DNA of 64,000 nucleotides from Epiperipatus broadwayi (lineage: Eukaryota; Onychophora; Udeonychophora; Euonychophora; Peripatidae), in contig JAQFVV010000022.1 in the NCBI GenBank assembly GCA_028023455.1, positions 8,205,100 through 8,269,099 on the forward strand. The letters are read 5' to 3'. Below are positions 35,379-47,795 of the stretch, piece after piece. The notes under the pieces were generated by a model, which was not told the DNA's origin, searched no databases, and saw nothing but the letters and a program-made list of their open reading frames with translations. A program made the position numbers and the translations under genes. Within the stretch, counting starts at the first letter, position 1. Every line of letters starts with the position of its first letter.

Positions 35379-36266
35379 ATATATATACATAGTTTTTGTA
35401 TATCTATGACAAACTAGTTTAAGATCATTTCATCTCTTTCTATTCATTCCTAAGTAATTATAAATGTAACATTCTAGTCGTTTGGAATTATTTTATTGAT
35501 TTAAGTTATTTATATATGTTTTCCATTTAGTTACATTGAATATTACTATATATATATATTGAATTACCATTTGCATTTAAAATATATTTTATATATTAAA
35601 CATGGATGTACCCAGATAACATTTCATTTATATACTGTATATTTATTTATACACACACATAATTATAAAAAAAGTATTTAATAAATAAATACAATGTAAA
35701 TCAATATAAAAACAGTATAAGTATTAATGTACTGTTCTGTTATTCTGGAATATTTTATTGATTTATGGATTGGATAATTCTTTTTATATAATTTTTATTT
35801 AGTATTATACGTTGAATATTTTTATATATGCCAAATTATTTATTATATGCATTTAAAATGTGTTAAAAGGAATAACTGTTTATTATTCCTTTATAGTTTA
35901 TATTTAGATCTTTTAAAATATGAAGTTTTTATAATACCTAGATTAATTTAAATTTTATTCTTATTTCTGATAGTACAAGATAATTCAAGTTGGTTCTATT
36001 TTTTTTAGTCATTATTTAACAATTGTACATAAGTAGCATTATATTTGTATTGGATTATTTTAAGAATATGTGGGTGGCAAAGTTTTTTGTACAATTTCTC
36101 CATATATACAGACACTTAATTGTAAAAAATATTTAATAAATAAAACACAATATAAATACATTTACAGTTCAGGCTTAATATTGAAGTATTTGATGTAGCA
36201 GAATATATTTATTTATACAATGTATGGAAAAATACTCAATACTATGTTGGTAAGCAAATTTATAGA
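35379..36266. other. Gene-free A+T-rich stretch
   Basis: No supported feature. Confidence 0.5.
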
Positions 36267-36345
36267 ATGAATGATATGTGTTCAAGTGTATTAGTGTTAT
36301 GAGATAGAATGGAGAGTCGTATGAAAGTCTGTGCTCATATACCCT
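36267..36345. mobile_element. Solo arm of fold-back family FB2
   Basis: TTCAAGTGTATTAGTGTTAT, GATAGAATGGAGAGTCGTAT and GAAAGTCTGTGCTCATATAC match the right arm of the element at 38,590-38,925. No second arm is adjacent. Confidence 0.6.
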
Positions 36346-37344
36346 ATATATAAATTAAAATAGTAACTAAATATTAATTAATTGTATCCTAATATGTATC
36401 ATAAATATCTATAAATGTTTAAATAATGAACCAAATTACCACCAAGTAACACATTAATATTTTTGTGTATGTATAAACTTGGAAATTGACTCCTAGAAAT
36501 GCCAAGAGTCATCATCATAAAATATAATTGGTGCCATATTAATAGGCACACTATGCCATTTTGACACTAGGTGGAGCCACGCAAGCATCACTTTGAGGTA
36601 ATAAAAATATATTGCTGTTTAATAATTATCACAAATTAATAATTATGATAAAATATGAAATTTGTTGCAATGTTTTTTGTTAATTATTGTATTGATATGA
36701 TTTTAAATATCTGATAAACTCTTAGTTGTTTTTTCCTCAAGTATCAGGCTTCTGATAAATACTTGTATAGTTTTTTTTACATTAGTTTAGTAATTCAATT
36801 TTGAAGAACAGTTTTATAAGTTTTTTTTAATGAATTTTTTTTTTTTAATTTTTGATGAAATTTGAAATTTTTCATGTGGATGTATTGCTTTGTATTAATT
36901 GTAACATTAAAATACTTTCATTTAAGCACATGATTTTCTATTAATTCTTATGTTAGTTTCTGTCAAATATTAATACTTGCTAACCTTTAAATATTGTTTT
37001 TGAAATTATTTTTTGTTTAATATAATAATCATAGTTTTTTCATTTCAATATTTGCTAATTACTGTTTTAATGGACACTAGAATTTTTTTTTGTTTTTTCT
37101 TGTCAGATGTTTATTATTTAGTAATTTATTTTGCAACCATATAACTGATAAGTACTTCTACATATTTTTTACATTAGTTTAGTAATTTATTTTGAGATCA
37201 AAATATCAGGAACAATTTTATAGGTTATTTCTATGACATCACTATTTTTTTTTTAAAAAAAAAATTCAATAATTTTTTTTTATTTTTATGTAATCTGGAC
37301 AAAATAAATAAAGCAATTTATGTCAAAGATTGATTATTGATTGG
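36346..37344. other. Gene-free A+T-rich stretch
   Basis: Only a slightly GC-richer patch at 36,490-36,600, containing ACACTAGGTGGAGCCACGC, stands out. It has no recognisable content. Confidence 0.45.
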
Positions 37345-37760
37345 TCATATGATGTGATGTACTGTGACTTCTCCTTATACAGAGTCAGAACACTCTCAGC
37401 AACTATGCCCAGAGAAACCTGTTAGCCACTTTACCTTCCCTATTCCCCTCTCTACATTTTCCCAATATCTTGCTTTATTGCATTTCCATAACATAATCTT
37501 TGTCAATGCCATGGCCTTTATATCTAAATCCCCCTTATCTTTTCCCAAACTCAGCATAAAAATCAATAACCCACTTTCTATATAATCACTTTGCTTATAT
37601 TTATTTTTCCACAACTTCATTATTTGTATCCTTTCTGCTTTCAGGCATTTACATTCAATTAACAAATGCCTAATATTGCCTATGCCCTCCTTACACAACT
37701 TGCAGACTAAATCACCCACATTTCTCCACTTGCGTGTATAATTCCCAGTTGCCAAAGATC
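37345..37760 (-). mobile_element. LINE family L-I, 3' end only
   Basis: An uninterrupted 119-codon minus-strand frame (37,755-37,396) encodes the C-terminal domain of the ORF2 protein. It contains a CKLC..H...ECKC pattern near residues 18-34, the CCHC-type zinc-binding motif usual after the reverse transcriptase in several LINE groups, and then KNKYKQSDYIESG and SLGKDKGDLDIKAM. The same block recurs at 52.85-53.15 kb (plus) and 8.9-9.2 kb (minus). The 3' sequence GTGACTTCTCC is shared. The copy is 5'-truncated, as is usual for LINEs. Confidence 0.8.
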
Positions 37761-38589
37761 CCTATCAGTAGCACTTCTGTGACTCTCTCTAGTGTCAAAA
37801 TCGCATAGAGCATCTACTGAAACGGCATCTCATGATCTTAATTTTAAACATAAGTAATAGAATTTCAAAGAATCCATATATATGCAAACACAATGTGTGA
37901 ATGAGTGTATATGTAAACATTTATTATGAATAAAATAATTAAATTATTTAATAGATAAAAAAATAAATGCCAGAGCAATATCCAATACACTATTTAATCA
38001 ATTTCAACATCATTAAAATAAATATTAAATCATTAGAAGGGGAAAGAATAACATTAATATAGCAATGCGATTGAAAAGGATTTTATCTGGTTCACACTCA
38101 GACACACACACACATGGATGTTATCCAAGAGTCAAGCATAACTTGCATGCAAATAGACATGCATTAAGTAACATTAAAAACAGAGAACTTTACCTAATTC
38201 GCAATCTGTATTATTATTAGCAGCTTAAATTTTTATGTAATGAAAAATATTTAATTTTTTTCCTGTATGTGTTTGCATAATTATGTATATATAAAATGTA
38301 ATGATTGATGACATTTTTAAAGCTTTAGATACAATATATAGTTTCTATCTGACAGGAATATAAGCTGGTCATAAACACATATTGCATTAGATATAATATT
38401 AAGATTGCCATACTTAAATTTAATTATTTCTTCTCTTGATGGTCTTTCTGGAAAAATGAATTTATAAAAAAGCTGTTTAATGCTTTGTGTGGTTTGTGTT
38501 TATCCGTACATATATTTTTAAATGTAAATCAACAAACATATGAATTTGTTCAATATCTTAAATAACTGAAACACAGGCATATTATATAC
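37761..38589. other. Gene-free A+T-rich stretch
   Basis: A short (CA)n run near 38,103-38,115 is present. No other feature is supported. Confidence 0.5.
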
Positions 38590-38925
38590 CTGTGTCTATA
38601 TATGTAATATATAGGGTATATGAGCACAGACTTTCACATGACCCACCACTCTCCACTTTATCTAATAACACTGAGTTGGAGAGTGGAGTAGATTGAAGCC
38701 TGTGCATTAAAGTATGGAGATTGTCTATCTTAATATATATCTGAGCACTTATAATATATATGTGTGGAGATGATAATCTGGACCAACTGATGATTGTTGG
38801 TTTAGCATGAAATACGAATATTGGTGATTTTTTATCTTTTCGACATATATGTGTTTAAGTGTATCAGTGTTATTAGATAGAGTGGAGAGTGGTGGGTCAT
38901 GTGAAAGTCTGTGTTCAATATCTTA
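38590..38925. mobile_element. Fold-back element, family FB2
   Basis: The left arm has GAGCACAGACTTTCACATGA, CCCACCACTCTCCACT and TATCTAATAACACT. The right arm, at 38,850-38,920, is their reverse complement (AGTGTATCAGTGTTATTAGA, GAGTGGTGGGTCATGTGAAA). The spacer is about 180 bp. A second internal TGGAGAGTGGAGTAG lies next to the left arm. Non-coding. Confidence 0.7.
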
Positions 38926-39839
38926 AAGTAAGTATAATTTATTTAAATCAATATAAAATAATTGTCAAACAGGCAATTCAGGAAAAATATTCCTGTTTTT
39001 TTGTTTTTTAAGTTAGATTTAAGAATTTAAGAAAAATATATATAAAAACTTTAAAATAATTTTTACCTCAAGTGAAACTTTCTTTAACTTTTCTCCCTTT
39101 TCTTGCCTTGAAACCAAGCTTCTGTTAAACTATCAATTTTCTCCAGGGCATTTTTTTATTATCAATATATATATATATTAAATAGGCCTGTAGCTCTTTG
39201 AGATTTTTGAAATTATTTTATATAATTTTTATTAATGAGAAAGTTAACGTATTCAAGTTTTTTTTAATCTTTCTTAAGTGAAAATAAATTGTTTTTCCAA
39301 TAAAATCTTTTCTAAGAATATAAATTTTCATAGCATTTTATTAATATTTTTTTACTGTATATATATATATGTCTTAGTTAATGATAAAACAATATGCTAC
39401 AACACATATAAAGAACTTCTAATGGATTTTTTTTACTGGCAACAATACATCTTTTTTTTTATCTGTGCATGCATATATATGTTATTGCTTGTTAATAGAC
39501 AATAGTTTCTTTCCTAGATAGACACTGTATTAGAAAGCTTCTTGTTTTATATTGGATAGCATAAAGATTCAAATTCAAGGAAGACTGCAATTGAAGTGAT
39601 ATATTAAGATTAACAGCATATAACTGACTTTGCCAATTACTATGAAAGACTTGTAGTATTCTCTTCTTTACATTTCAAGCTCTAAGGTATCTTGATATTT
39701 ATGGATCACTGATTTAACTATTTGGGCAGTATGTCTCAAGAGAGGTAAAAATAAGTTTTTTTTCTTTCCTTTAAAAAAAAATCTAATACAAAAAGTAATT
39801 AATACAATATAATGTAATATAGGGGGTGTACATCAAAGA
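38926..39839. other. Gene-free A+T-rich stretch
   Basis: It contains (AT)n runs near 39,166-39,178 and 39,358-39,370 and no supported gene. Confidence 0.5.
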
Positions 39840-40356
39840 GAAAGCCTATAAAATATTTATCTAGAATCATTGCCATCCTCAGACTGATTGGTTTCAAGCT
39901 TTTGGCTCACATCAGTGAGGAGCTAGAACATTCAGACATTAAATCTAAAATACCAACTCAAAACCAAAGTCAAGCATGATATATGACTTGCTTTAATGAT
40001 TATTAATGCAATAATTATTTCTGCATAAAATATATGATTATTAAAATTAACTTGAAGCAAAAACAGCCTTAATTAATTAAAATTTTATTTCCAGCTTCTT
40101 CTATATGTAGAAATAACATCTATAATTCCATTTTAGGAATTAATCTTTCTCCTCTCATAATAAATAAATAGCTTAGCAATAAAATTTTGATAGCTTTGCC
40201 AAAATCATCCATACATAGTGTAATTTTCACTACACCATTCTCAGGCGGGACTGGTTTCTATCCACTTTTAATACCTTGTAGAGAAATGTAATCATAAACA
40301 TAAGACCAAAGACATGTGAAAAAGACACGTGAGAGTAGTGTAGTAAATATTACACT
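39840..40356 (-). mobile_element. Repeat family C with hammerhead-like module, plus an adjacent hairpin
   Basis: The segment resembles family A in layout (TATCTAGAATCATTGCCATC, the module, AGGAGCTAGAACATTCAGAC) but not closely in sequence. Further along, arms AGTGTAATTTTCACTACAC (40,217-40,235) and GTGTAGTAAATATTACACT (40,338-40,356) form a hairpin. Inside it, the minus strand has GATAGAAACCAGTCCCGCC, another GAAAC..GTC half-module without a recognisable CTGANGA. Whether the two parts are one element is unclear. Confidence 0.55.
39876..39921 (-). ncRNA. Hammerhead-ribozyme-like module (family C)
   Basis: On the minus strand: TCCTCA, CTGATGT, stem II GAGC/GCTT closed by CAAAA, GAAAC, a six-base loop, GTC, TGAGGA. 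Stem I is a perfect six-base-pair match, with a U-A pair where family A has U-G. T replaces the conserved A9 of the core, so this copy should be inactive. Confidence 0.5.
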
Positions 40357-40525
40357 ACAGAAATATTTTTCATTATTGGATAATCTTAGTCTAATGAATG
40401 ACTAATAAAAATTATTAATACATACATATTTATTTCAAAATCAAAAAAATAAACTATTTACCAGCATAAACCTTTGGGATTTAACTAATTTGCAGGCTAA
40501 GAATAATAATAATTGCCTATTTAAT

Positions 40526-41000
40526 GCTACTTATCATCACATGATCACCATTCTTTATGCTTACACAAGCTGGTAATCATGTGATGTTTAGGGGTTTAAT
40601 ACCAATCCTGCCCAATAGGATTATGGTGAATCTGGATATTAAAGTACTGAAGGCAACAAAATGTATTAATGCTGAACTGAGTTCAAATCTGTACAACTAT
40701 ACAAGCTAATGAGCTTGAAAACATTTTTGCTTTCATTTTGGACTCAAAGGTTTATAGTTAGCTAATAAGGTAGAAGGTGGTTGCTGGAGGGTTGCATTAG
40801 ATCCTAAGATCTAGGTGAAATGCTCTCAGATCCAAGGCTCCACACTGATGAAAGCCACAAGCTAGAAAGTAGTCTGGGAATATTGGATGAGTAGGCACTA
40901 AATGGGAATTTTATGCACAAACTTTCTTGCATCCACTGATTACTCTGGCTTGCACTTAGTAGTGCTGTTATATGGAGAGTTTAGCCACTGTGTTAATGCT
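40526..41000 (+). mobile_element. Repeat family A, near full-length unit with palindromic start
   Basis: It begins with CATCACATGATCACC and an inverted GGTAATCATGTGATG (40,536-40,585). It then follows the family A order: AATACCAATCCTGCCCAATA, AGCTAATGAGCTTG, GATCCTAAGATCTAGGTG, the ribozyme module, GTAGGCACTAAATGG and TATGGAGAGTTT. Non-coding. Confidence 0.75.
40839..40880 (+). ncRNA. Hammerhead-ribozyme-like module (family A, decayed)
   Basis: CTGATGA at 40,845-40,851 is intact and stem II AGCCACAAGCT can form. The following bases are GAAAG rather than GAAAC, and TAGTC has become TAGTC after a shifted AG, so helix III is weakened. Probably inactive. Confidence 0.35.
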
Positions 41001-41849
41001 ATTTAGTTACTTCAAATTTTATTAATAATATTTACACAAATAATCCTAAATGTGACATTTTAAAAATATATAGTTTCAATTTATATATGTAGACATATCA
41101 GGCAACTTTTTCTCTTTCTTGTGGGTACGAAATATTACTGGCACATGATATATATAATTTTAATAGCACAATAATTCATATGTTGCAAAATCAAGTTAAA
41201 ATAATTAGTGATTAGATAGAATACATTATTTTTGAGCAATAATACTGTTTTATTTTTCATTTATTTTTTCAGATAAATAAAATATTTAAATTTTTTATTT
41301 ACATATATTTTATTTTAAAATATAGGATTTAATATACTAAGAGTTAATCCCCCCAAAATTCGCATTATAAACATGTATAAATTATATTATAATGCTTTAT
41401 TTATAAATTTAAGAAATAAATTAATGAAGGGAAAAAAAGAATAATATCATTACTATATTTGTAAAAACACAATTTTAAAGTTTATAAAATTTTATTGCAT
41501 ATCTTTTAAATTTTCAATTTGCTAATATGAGAAAAAGTAGAAATAAATTGAAAAAAAAAATAATACACACAATTTAATTTGTTTGTGTTAAGTAATAGTA
41601 ATATGAATTGCTTTAATTAAAAAACAATCACATTCTAATTTTAGATAATAAAATATTCTGGGGGGGGGGGTAAGAGATGATAATTTTTGTTTTGATTCTG
41701 ATAATGTTGTAATTGATTTTTTAAAAAAATGTAAATTAGCTACAATCAACTATTTTTTGATAATAAGCCTTTTATGTACTCTTAATCATCATTTGGTTAT
41801 GGCTAAATTAAAGTTTAAAAATAATTAAAAGACGAAAAAGATATGTAAG
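41001..41849. other. Gene-free stretch with a G11 tract
   Basis: The only notable element is the G run at 41,660-41,670. Confidence 0.5.
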
Positions 41850-43875
41850 ATAGGACTTGGATAAATTGAGAGAAATGGAAGAATAAAATTTAGTTTAATA
41901 TGTGCAAATGAAATAAAATGGATTGTTCAAGACGAGGAATATATTAATAGTCCTGATAAGTGTTGGTGTAATATTAAAGAAGGTTTCTTAAAAACAGAAA
42001 AAAATGAAATAGGTATTTGGATAACTGAAGGTATGTTGGAAAAAATGTAAGTATAAAGAAGATGAAAGGAGGTAAATACTGAGGAAGAGCAAAGTGCATA
42101 TAGAAAAATTAATAATGAGCTAAGAAGAGAAATAGATTTAGCAAAAGAAAAATGGTTGGAGCAAGAATGCAGAGAGATAGAAAGGCATCAGCAGGTGAAA
42201 AAAATATGATCTGGTATTTGATAGAATATGAAATGTCACTTTGGAAAAAAGATATAGGTAGAAAGTGAAATTGTAGATAAGAATGGAAAGAGATTAACTG
42301 ATAGCAATGAAATATTAAAGAGTGTCTTCAGGGTCTATTTAGTATACATGATAATTTAATTAATTATGAATTTAAAAATGAAGAACATATTGGAACAGTT
42401 GATAACGATATATTGCTAGATGAAGTAACAAAGTCAAACACACAAATGCAGAATAGTAAAGCTGTTGGATATGATGCAATAGCTATAGAATTTTGGAAAG
42501 AAATGGGAGAATTTACTATGAAAGAAATAGTTGAACTTTGCAATTTGATATGTAACAATGGAGTTTGTCCTGAAGATTTTTTAAAGAACTATAATGATTT
42601 TAATTGCTAAAAAAAAGAAAGCTGTTAAATGTGAAGAGTATAGAACAATAAGTTTGTTAACTCACAAAAGTTTTATTGAGAATTTTAACTCAAAGAATTT
42701 AGAGGAAGGTAGATTATTATATTGGAGAAAAACAGCTTGGTTTTCAGAAAGGGAAAGGTATAAAAGATGTTATTGGTGTTAGAGCAATTATAGAGAAATA
42801 TATTGAAAAAGGTAAAGGAATTGGTATATGTTTTGTGGATTTGGAAAAAGCATTTGATAGAGTAGTTTAAAATAAACTTATGTCCATATTAAAAGATAAA
42901 GAAGTATTTTGGGAAGAGAGAAGAATGATTTAGAATATGTATACTAGACAAAGGATAAGAATTAAACTGAAGAGTAATGAGACTGATGAAGTGAATATAG
43001 AAAGTGGAGTTAGGCAAGGATGCCATATGGTACCTGTTTACTTTAATAATTATTTAGACTATGGAGCAGTAAATGTTGGAGATAGAGTAATAAAATGTAT
43101 AAGAATTGCAGAAGAAATGGCTCTTATAGTTGAGGATGAAAAGTGCCTTCAGAATATGTTTGTTAAATAAATTGGAAGAAGGATGCATGGAATATGGAAT
43201 GAAGATTAATGTTGAGAAGACTAAGTGTTTATGGATAAAGAGAAATGCAAAAAGACTGCAAACTGAAATCTATGATAACATAGTTCAACAGGTAAAAGGA
43301 TTTAAATATTTAGGTAGTTGGTTGAATGAGGATAGAAGAAGTGAAGATGAAGTTAAAAGAAGAATAGCATTGGCAAAGGAGGTATTTATTAAGAGAAAGA
43401 AAATATTTTGTGAATCTTTGAAAAGAGAATTAAAAAATATTAATCAAATGTTATGTGTGGAGTGCATTAATGTATGGTTGTAAAACATGGAACAGATTGG
43501 AAGCCTTTGAAATGTGGACATGGATAAGAATGGAAAAAATCAAATGGATGAATAAAATAACAAATGAAGAAGTTTTGAAAAGGGTAAATGAAAAAAGATT
43601 GATTGAGGAAATCAGAGAGAGAAAAAGAAACTGGATTGGACATGTGTTAAGAAAAAATTATAGTTTAATGAAAGATGTTTTGGAGATAATAGTGAGTGAA
43701 AGTAAGAAGAAAGGATGGAAGAGATTGACACTGTTAGATGATATAAGAGATGGGAAGAGTTATGTGGAATTAAAGAGCTGGGCAAGAAAAAGAATGGGAT
43801 GGAAAAATGAATGAATTGATGATGTGACTAATCTCTGAAATTATCCATTTGACAAAATACTCTTGATGATGATGT
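41850..43875 (+). mobile_element. Decayed LINE encoding an endonuclease-reverse transcriptase type ORF2
   Basis: Successive plus-strand frames follow an ORF2 from upstream of the RT to the C-terminus. Landmarks are NSKAVGYDAIAIEFWKEMGE (42,413-42,610, usually NGKA.G.DGI), KCEEYRTISLLTHKS (42,594-42,782), a FVDLEKAFDR block near 42,835, RQGC (42,937-43,170), KINVEKTKCLWIKRN with FKYLGSWL (43,130-43,483), and the C-terminal KRNWIGHVLRKN (43,455-43,814). The catalytic YADD is replaced by AEEM in IRIAEEMALIVED. At least five frameshifts or stops are present. A GATGATGATG-type tail follows near 43,865, typical of this group. The clade is probably RTE-like, but that is not certain. Confidence 0.85.
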
Positions 43876-43879
43876 GTTT

Positions 43880-46023
43880 CTAAATTTAATTTTAGATATA
43901 AAATAAATTTGATAGAAATTAATTATTAATGACATCATAAAATTGTTTTTGAAGAATTGCAAAAATATTTGTATAAATTATAATTTCTTATTACTAATTA
44001 AAAAATTAATTACCAGAAAAATTTTCAGTGGCACTAACTAATAGGTGTGCATGTGCACACACATACATATATATATATATATAGTAATGATAATTATATA
44101 TCATGGCATGATTTTTATAAAAATATCCTGTTTTAATATTTGAAATAATAGTTCTATTATTTAAACTTATATTTTGATGAAATTTGTCTTAAACACACAG
44201 ATTTTATGAAAGAAGTTTTTTTCCAATTAAATAAATTTTTTAGCTTGAAAGCCAAGATGAAATCTTTTAGTTGATGACTTATTTTTGTTTACTAATCTTA
44301 GTTTTTATTTTTAAACTTGATATTTTATTTTTAAAATTATTTTCTTTGAATTTATGCTTTTAATGAAATTTATCAAAAATGTAAAAATTTGATAACAAAT
44401 ATGTTTTTTTTATTTATTTATTAAAAAGTACTATTGAAAGAAAAAAAAGGGGGGCTATGTGAGAGTTTTAAAAAGCACTTAGGACATTAATGATCAATAT
44501 AATAAAATGCTAATTTGAGGAATGATGGAGATGGAAAAAAATAATTATATATTGTGAATTTTGAGACCAAAAAAGACAAAACATGAAAGTTGTAGAAAAA
44601 TAAAAGAAATGTAAATGGTGTATAGAGATTTCATTTTATCCTAGCAAAATAAAAAATGAAAATTTAAATAAATAATAATAATACATAAATAACAAGTATG
44701 ATTTTATTTTACTAGAACTTTTAGTACTAAATTACTGAAAACAGAATAATGTCAATATCATATTAATAAAAAATAATTTTAATGCTTTTTCATTTTATTG
44801 CATAACTTTTAAATATTTAAATGCCATGAGAAAAATAAACAGTATATTGAAAACCAATTTAATTTGCATCCTTTAATTTTTCTATAGATGCTCTTTAGAA
44901 CTAAAAAAAATTAATAATTGAAGCCATAACTAATATTTTTTCTATAATTATTGTTTCAAATAATATATAAATCATACACAAGTGGATTTCCATTAATCTG
45001 AATTGAATAAATGCATACTCTTCTATTTTCCAAACACTTTTAGGTTAACCAATATGATGTCACAAAATATATACAAAGACTACAATTATAGTAACACACA
45101 CATCAATGAAAAAATTGAATAGTTAAATATTAAAATCAAGAGCGATTATCTATATGTAAAATGAGCATCTGTAAAACATATCAAGTTTCAATTGTGTACA
45201 ATATATAAAATAAAAAAATTACAATTCTATGTTAATATTAATATTTTCAAAACAAAAGTTATATAAAAAAATAGCATTATGTGATCAAAGTTCATAGCAT
45301 GTATAACACAATCTTTTATGAAATTTAATTTATTCATAAAGTTTGTAAACATGTATTTATTCATAATTTGATATGACAACTAAAATCAAAACATTAGTGC
45401 TAAAAGTTTATTAAAAAGCAAAACTTGATAAAAGAAATAGTGCCAATTGTAATGTCCAAACATGGTAAATAAACTATTTGGTGTAGCGTAATAAGATAAA
45501 GCAGTAATATCTATATAACACACATTTCATGAAGATGTTGAATTTATGAATATGTAGTCATTTGCAATTTTCTGCCAGCCTAAGTTAACATTTCCAATCC
45601 CAAAGGTTCATTTTTCAAAAAAATTAGACCCAAAAATGATGACAAATGTAATGTCAGTGTAACATTATATAAATATATTTCACTGTAGAAATATCTTCAG
45701 AATACAGCTTTTCTTTATGAAAAAAAACGAATTGTTAAATATAATGGTTTATCCCTTATTAATTGATAATTCTGTACAAAATATAAAATCAGAAAGTTTG
45801 CACTTTAAATGTTGAATGTTTAATGAAAATGTAAACAGAAAGAAGACCATAAAGTAGTCATTCTTATGTTATATTAGTTTTTGATGAAACATTTAAAAAA
45901 TCTTCAATTTTTGTTATGTATTTTTTAGTACTTAATAATACAAAAATTCAAGTAAATGTTAGTATAATATAATCTTCAATAACTTCTCTTCCTCTTTCCT
46001 TCTTTATTTTTGCTTTTCTAATA
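43880..46023. other. Gene-free A+T-rich stretch
   Basis: A (AT)n run lies near 44,066-44,082. No other feature is supported. Confidence 0.5.
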
Positions 46024-46410
46024 TATAACATATAATAACCACATTCCACTCTTTTGACACTTTGAAGCAAAATATATTTATTAATATTACAGTTTCAACT
46101 GTTCCTAGCAGTCTTTGTCAGATCTTATTATCTACTAAACTGTCTTTACTCCACCATTTTCTATCCCATAATATCACTATTCTTAGCAGTCTTCATCAGA
46201 TCTTATTATCTACTAAACTGTCTTTACTCCACCATTTTCTATCCCATAATTTTTCTATCCTATAATGGGATAGAAAATGGTGGAGTAAAGACAGTTTAAT
46301 AGATAATAAGATCTGATGAAGACTGCTAGGAACAGTCGAAACTGTAATATTAATAAATATATTTTGCTTCAAAGTGTCAAAAGAGTGGAATGTGGTTATT
46401 ATATGTTATA
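46024..46410. mobile_element. Repeat family D: fold-back with internal 78-bp duplication and hammerhead-like module
   Basis: Outer arms TATAACATATAATAACCAC and its complement near 46,392-46,410 enclose long inverted copies meeting at CCTATAATGGGATAG near 46,262. In the left half a block (AGCAGTCTT..CAGATCTTATTATCTACTAA to CTATCCCATAAT) is repeated with a 78-bp period at about 46,109 and 46,187. The right half carries one inverted copy with the best ribozyme core. The 67-codon frame at 46,062-46,265 is an artefact of this repetition. Confidence 0.75.
46306..46352 (+). ncRNA. Hammerhead-ribozyme-like module (family D)
   Basis: CTGATGA at 46,313-46,319, an extra A, a perfect five-base-pair stem II GACTG/CAGTC closed by CTAGGAA, GAAAC at 46,338-46,342, then T and GTA. 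Stem I pairs ATAAGAT with ATATTAAT at most positions, with one G-A mismatch. The extra A before stem II departs from the strict consensus. Confidence 0.5.
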
Positions 46411-47044
46411 AATGTTAGTAGCTAATGGATTTAAATATATATTTTTATTTAATTATTTTTATACAGTATAGATCTTTAAATAATAAATTACAAGTTTTAT
46501 GCAGTCCTTTTGTACTATACCTTTATGGTATATAAAAAATAATGCAACTTTTATTAAATTATACTATTGTTTTTCTAAAAAAAATAATTGAATGACTTTA
46601 TTGCTTTGGATTTTATAAGAAGTTCAAGAACCAGAAGAATCTTTTGCTCCAAACCCTGCCATTAAACCATTACCAAACAGGGCTATATTTAAATTTCTGC
46701 CACTTATAATTACAAACATTTTCCATAATCAAATAAATATAATTAATGAATATAAATTTTATTTATTTTTTATTAAATTACTATTTAAATAATATTTGCT
46801 AATGAATTACAAAAATAGTATATTATATTTAACTTTTAAACACTTTTCATTTTATCAATACAATTACAGATTTGTATGTGGATGACTTTGGATATTTTTG
46901 AAATAGTTCTGTGAATATTAAATAAGCTTTGAACCAAGACTTTCGCAGTAATGAAAGTCTATCTGTATTTAGTTCACTTTTTTTTATATTGGAAATAATA
47001 AAGAAAAAGAATATTTTTTTTAAAAAAGCAAACATAAATGTATA
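46411..47044. other. Gene-free A+T-rich stretch
   Basis: No supported feature. Confidence 0.5.
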
Positions 47045-47302
47045 TTAAACCACTAAACATCACATGATCACTATTTCTTATGCTATCACATTACTCTTAT
47101 TAACACCTAAGATCTAGGTGCAGTGCATTCAGATCCAAAGCTCCTCACTGACGAAGGCCACAAGCCAGAAACTAGTCTGGGATATTGGATGAGTAGGCAC
47201 TAGATAGGGATTTTATGCAAAACCTTCTGGCATCCATTGATTACTCTGGTTGGCACTGAGTGGCACTACTGTATGGAGAGTTTTGCTTGTTTTAATAAAT
47301 GT
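47045..47302 (+). mobile_element. Repeat family A, rearranged copy
   Basis: A minus-oriented end (AAACCACTAAACATCACATG) is joined at about 47,106 to a plus-oriented ribozyme half starting CCTAAGATCTAGGTGCAGTG and running to GAGAGTTTTGCTTG. The central promoter-side half is missing. The junction ATTAACACCTAAG marks the inversion. Confidence 0.75.
47142..47183 (+). ncRNA. Hammerhead-ribozyme-like module (family A)
   Basis: TCCTCA, CTGACGA (position 7 is free in the consensus, so the core is intact), stem II GGC/GCC with CACAA, GAAAC at 47,168-47,172, TAGTC. Stem I is shortened to four pairs by loss of one G (TGGGAT). Confidence 0.5.
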
Positions 47303-47795
47303 ATATTCTAAGTAAATATTATTTAGGGAAAGTTTAATTAACCTAAGATTTAAGCAAGATATTTGAGAATGTGATATTTTCTAATATTTCCAAAGAACAA
47401 CTGATAAGTATATAAGTAAAAAATATACACTTTTCAAATCCCTAAAATATACTTGGATAAGCTATATATATTGGAGAGAACATCCAATAAATGAATGTCT
47501 TTTTTCAAAAGGATATAAATGTATATAGTATTTCTCACTAAGATAGTTTTTAACCACGTGTACAGAAGTTTCATAACATTTATATACATCTATAATTGCC
47601 AAAAAATATGCAATTAAACATATATAATTGAAGATGGTGTATATAAATTGAAAATTTGAATTAAGTAAAAAAAAATCTTATTAATCTGGAATTGAAATGA
47701 AGTTTAAACATCAGACATAACATAATTGATCTTTAATCCATAGACCTTGAGTTCTAACACTACATGACTAATGTACTAAGCCATATAGAAAAAAT
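47303..47795. other. Gene-free A+T-rich stretch
   Basis: A weak tRNA-like signature on the minus strand near 47,735-47,790 (TGGCTTAGTA) is too degenerate to call. Confidence 0.4.

Noticed and set aside
46062-46265. 67-codon frame with a duplicated SSLHQILLSTKLSLLHHF segment
   Set aside because: The internal repetition is the 78-bp duplication in the family D fold-back. It is not a protein repeat.
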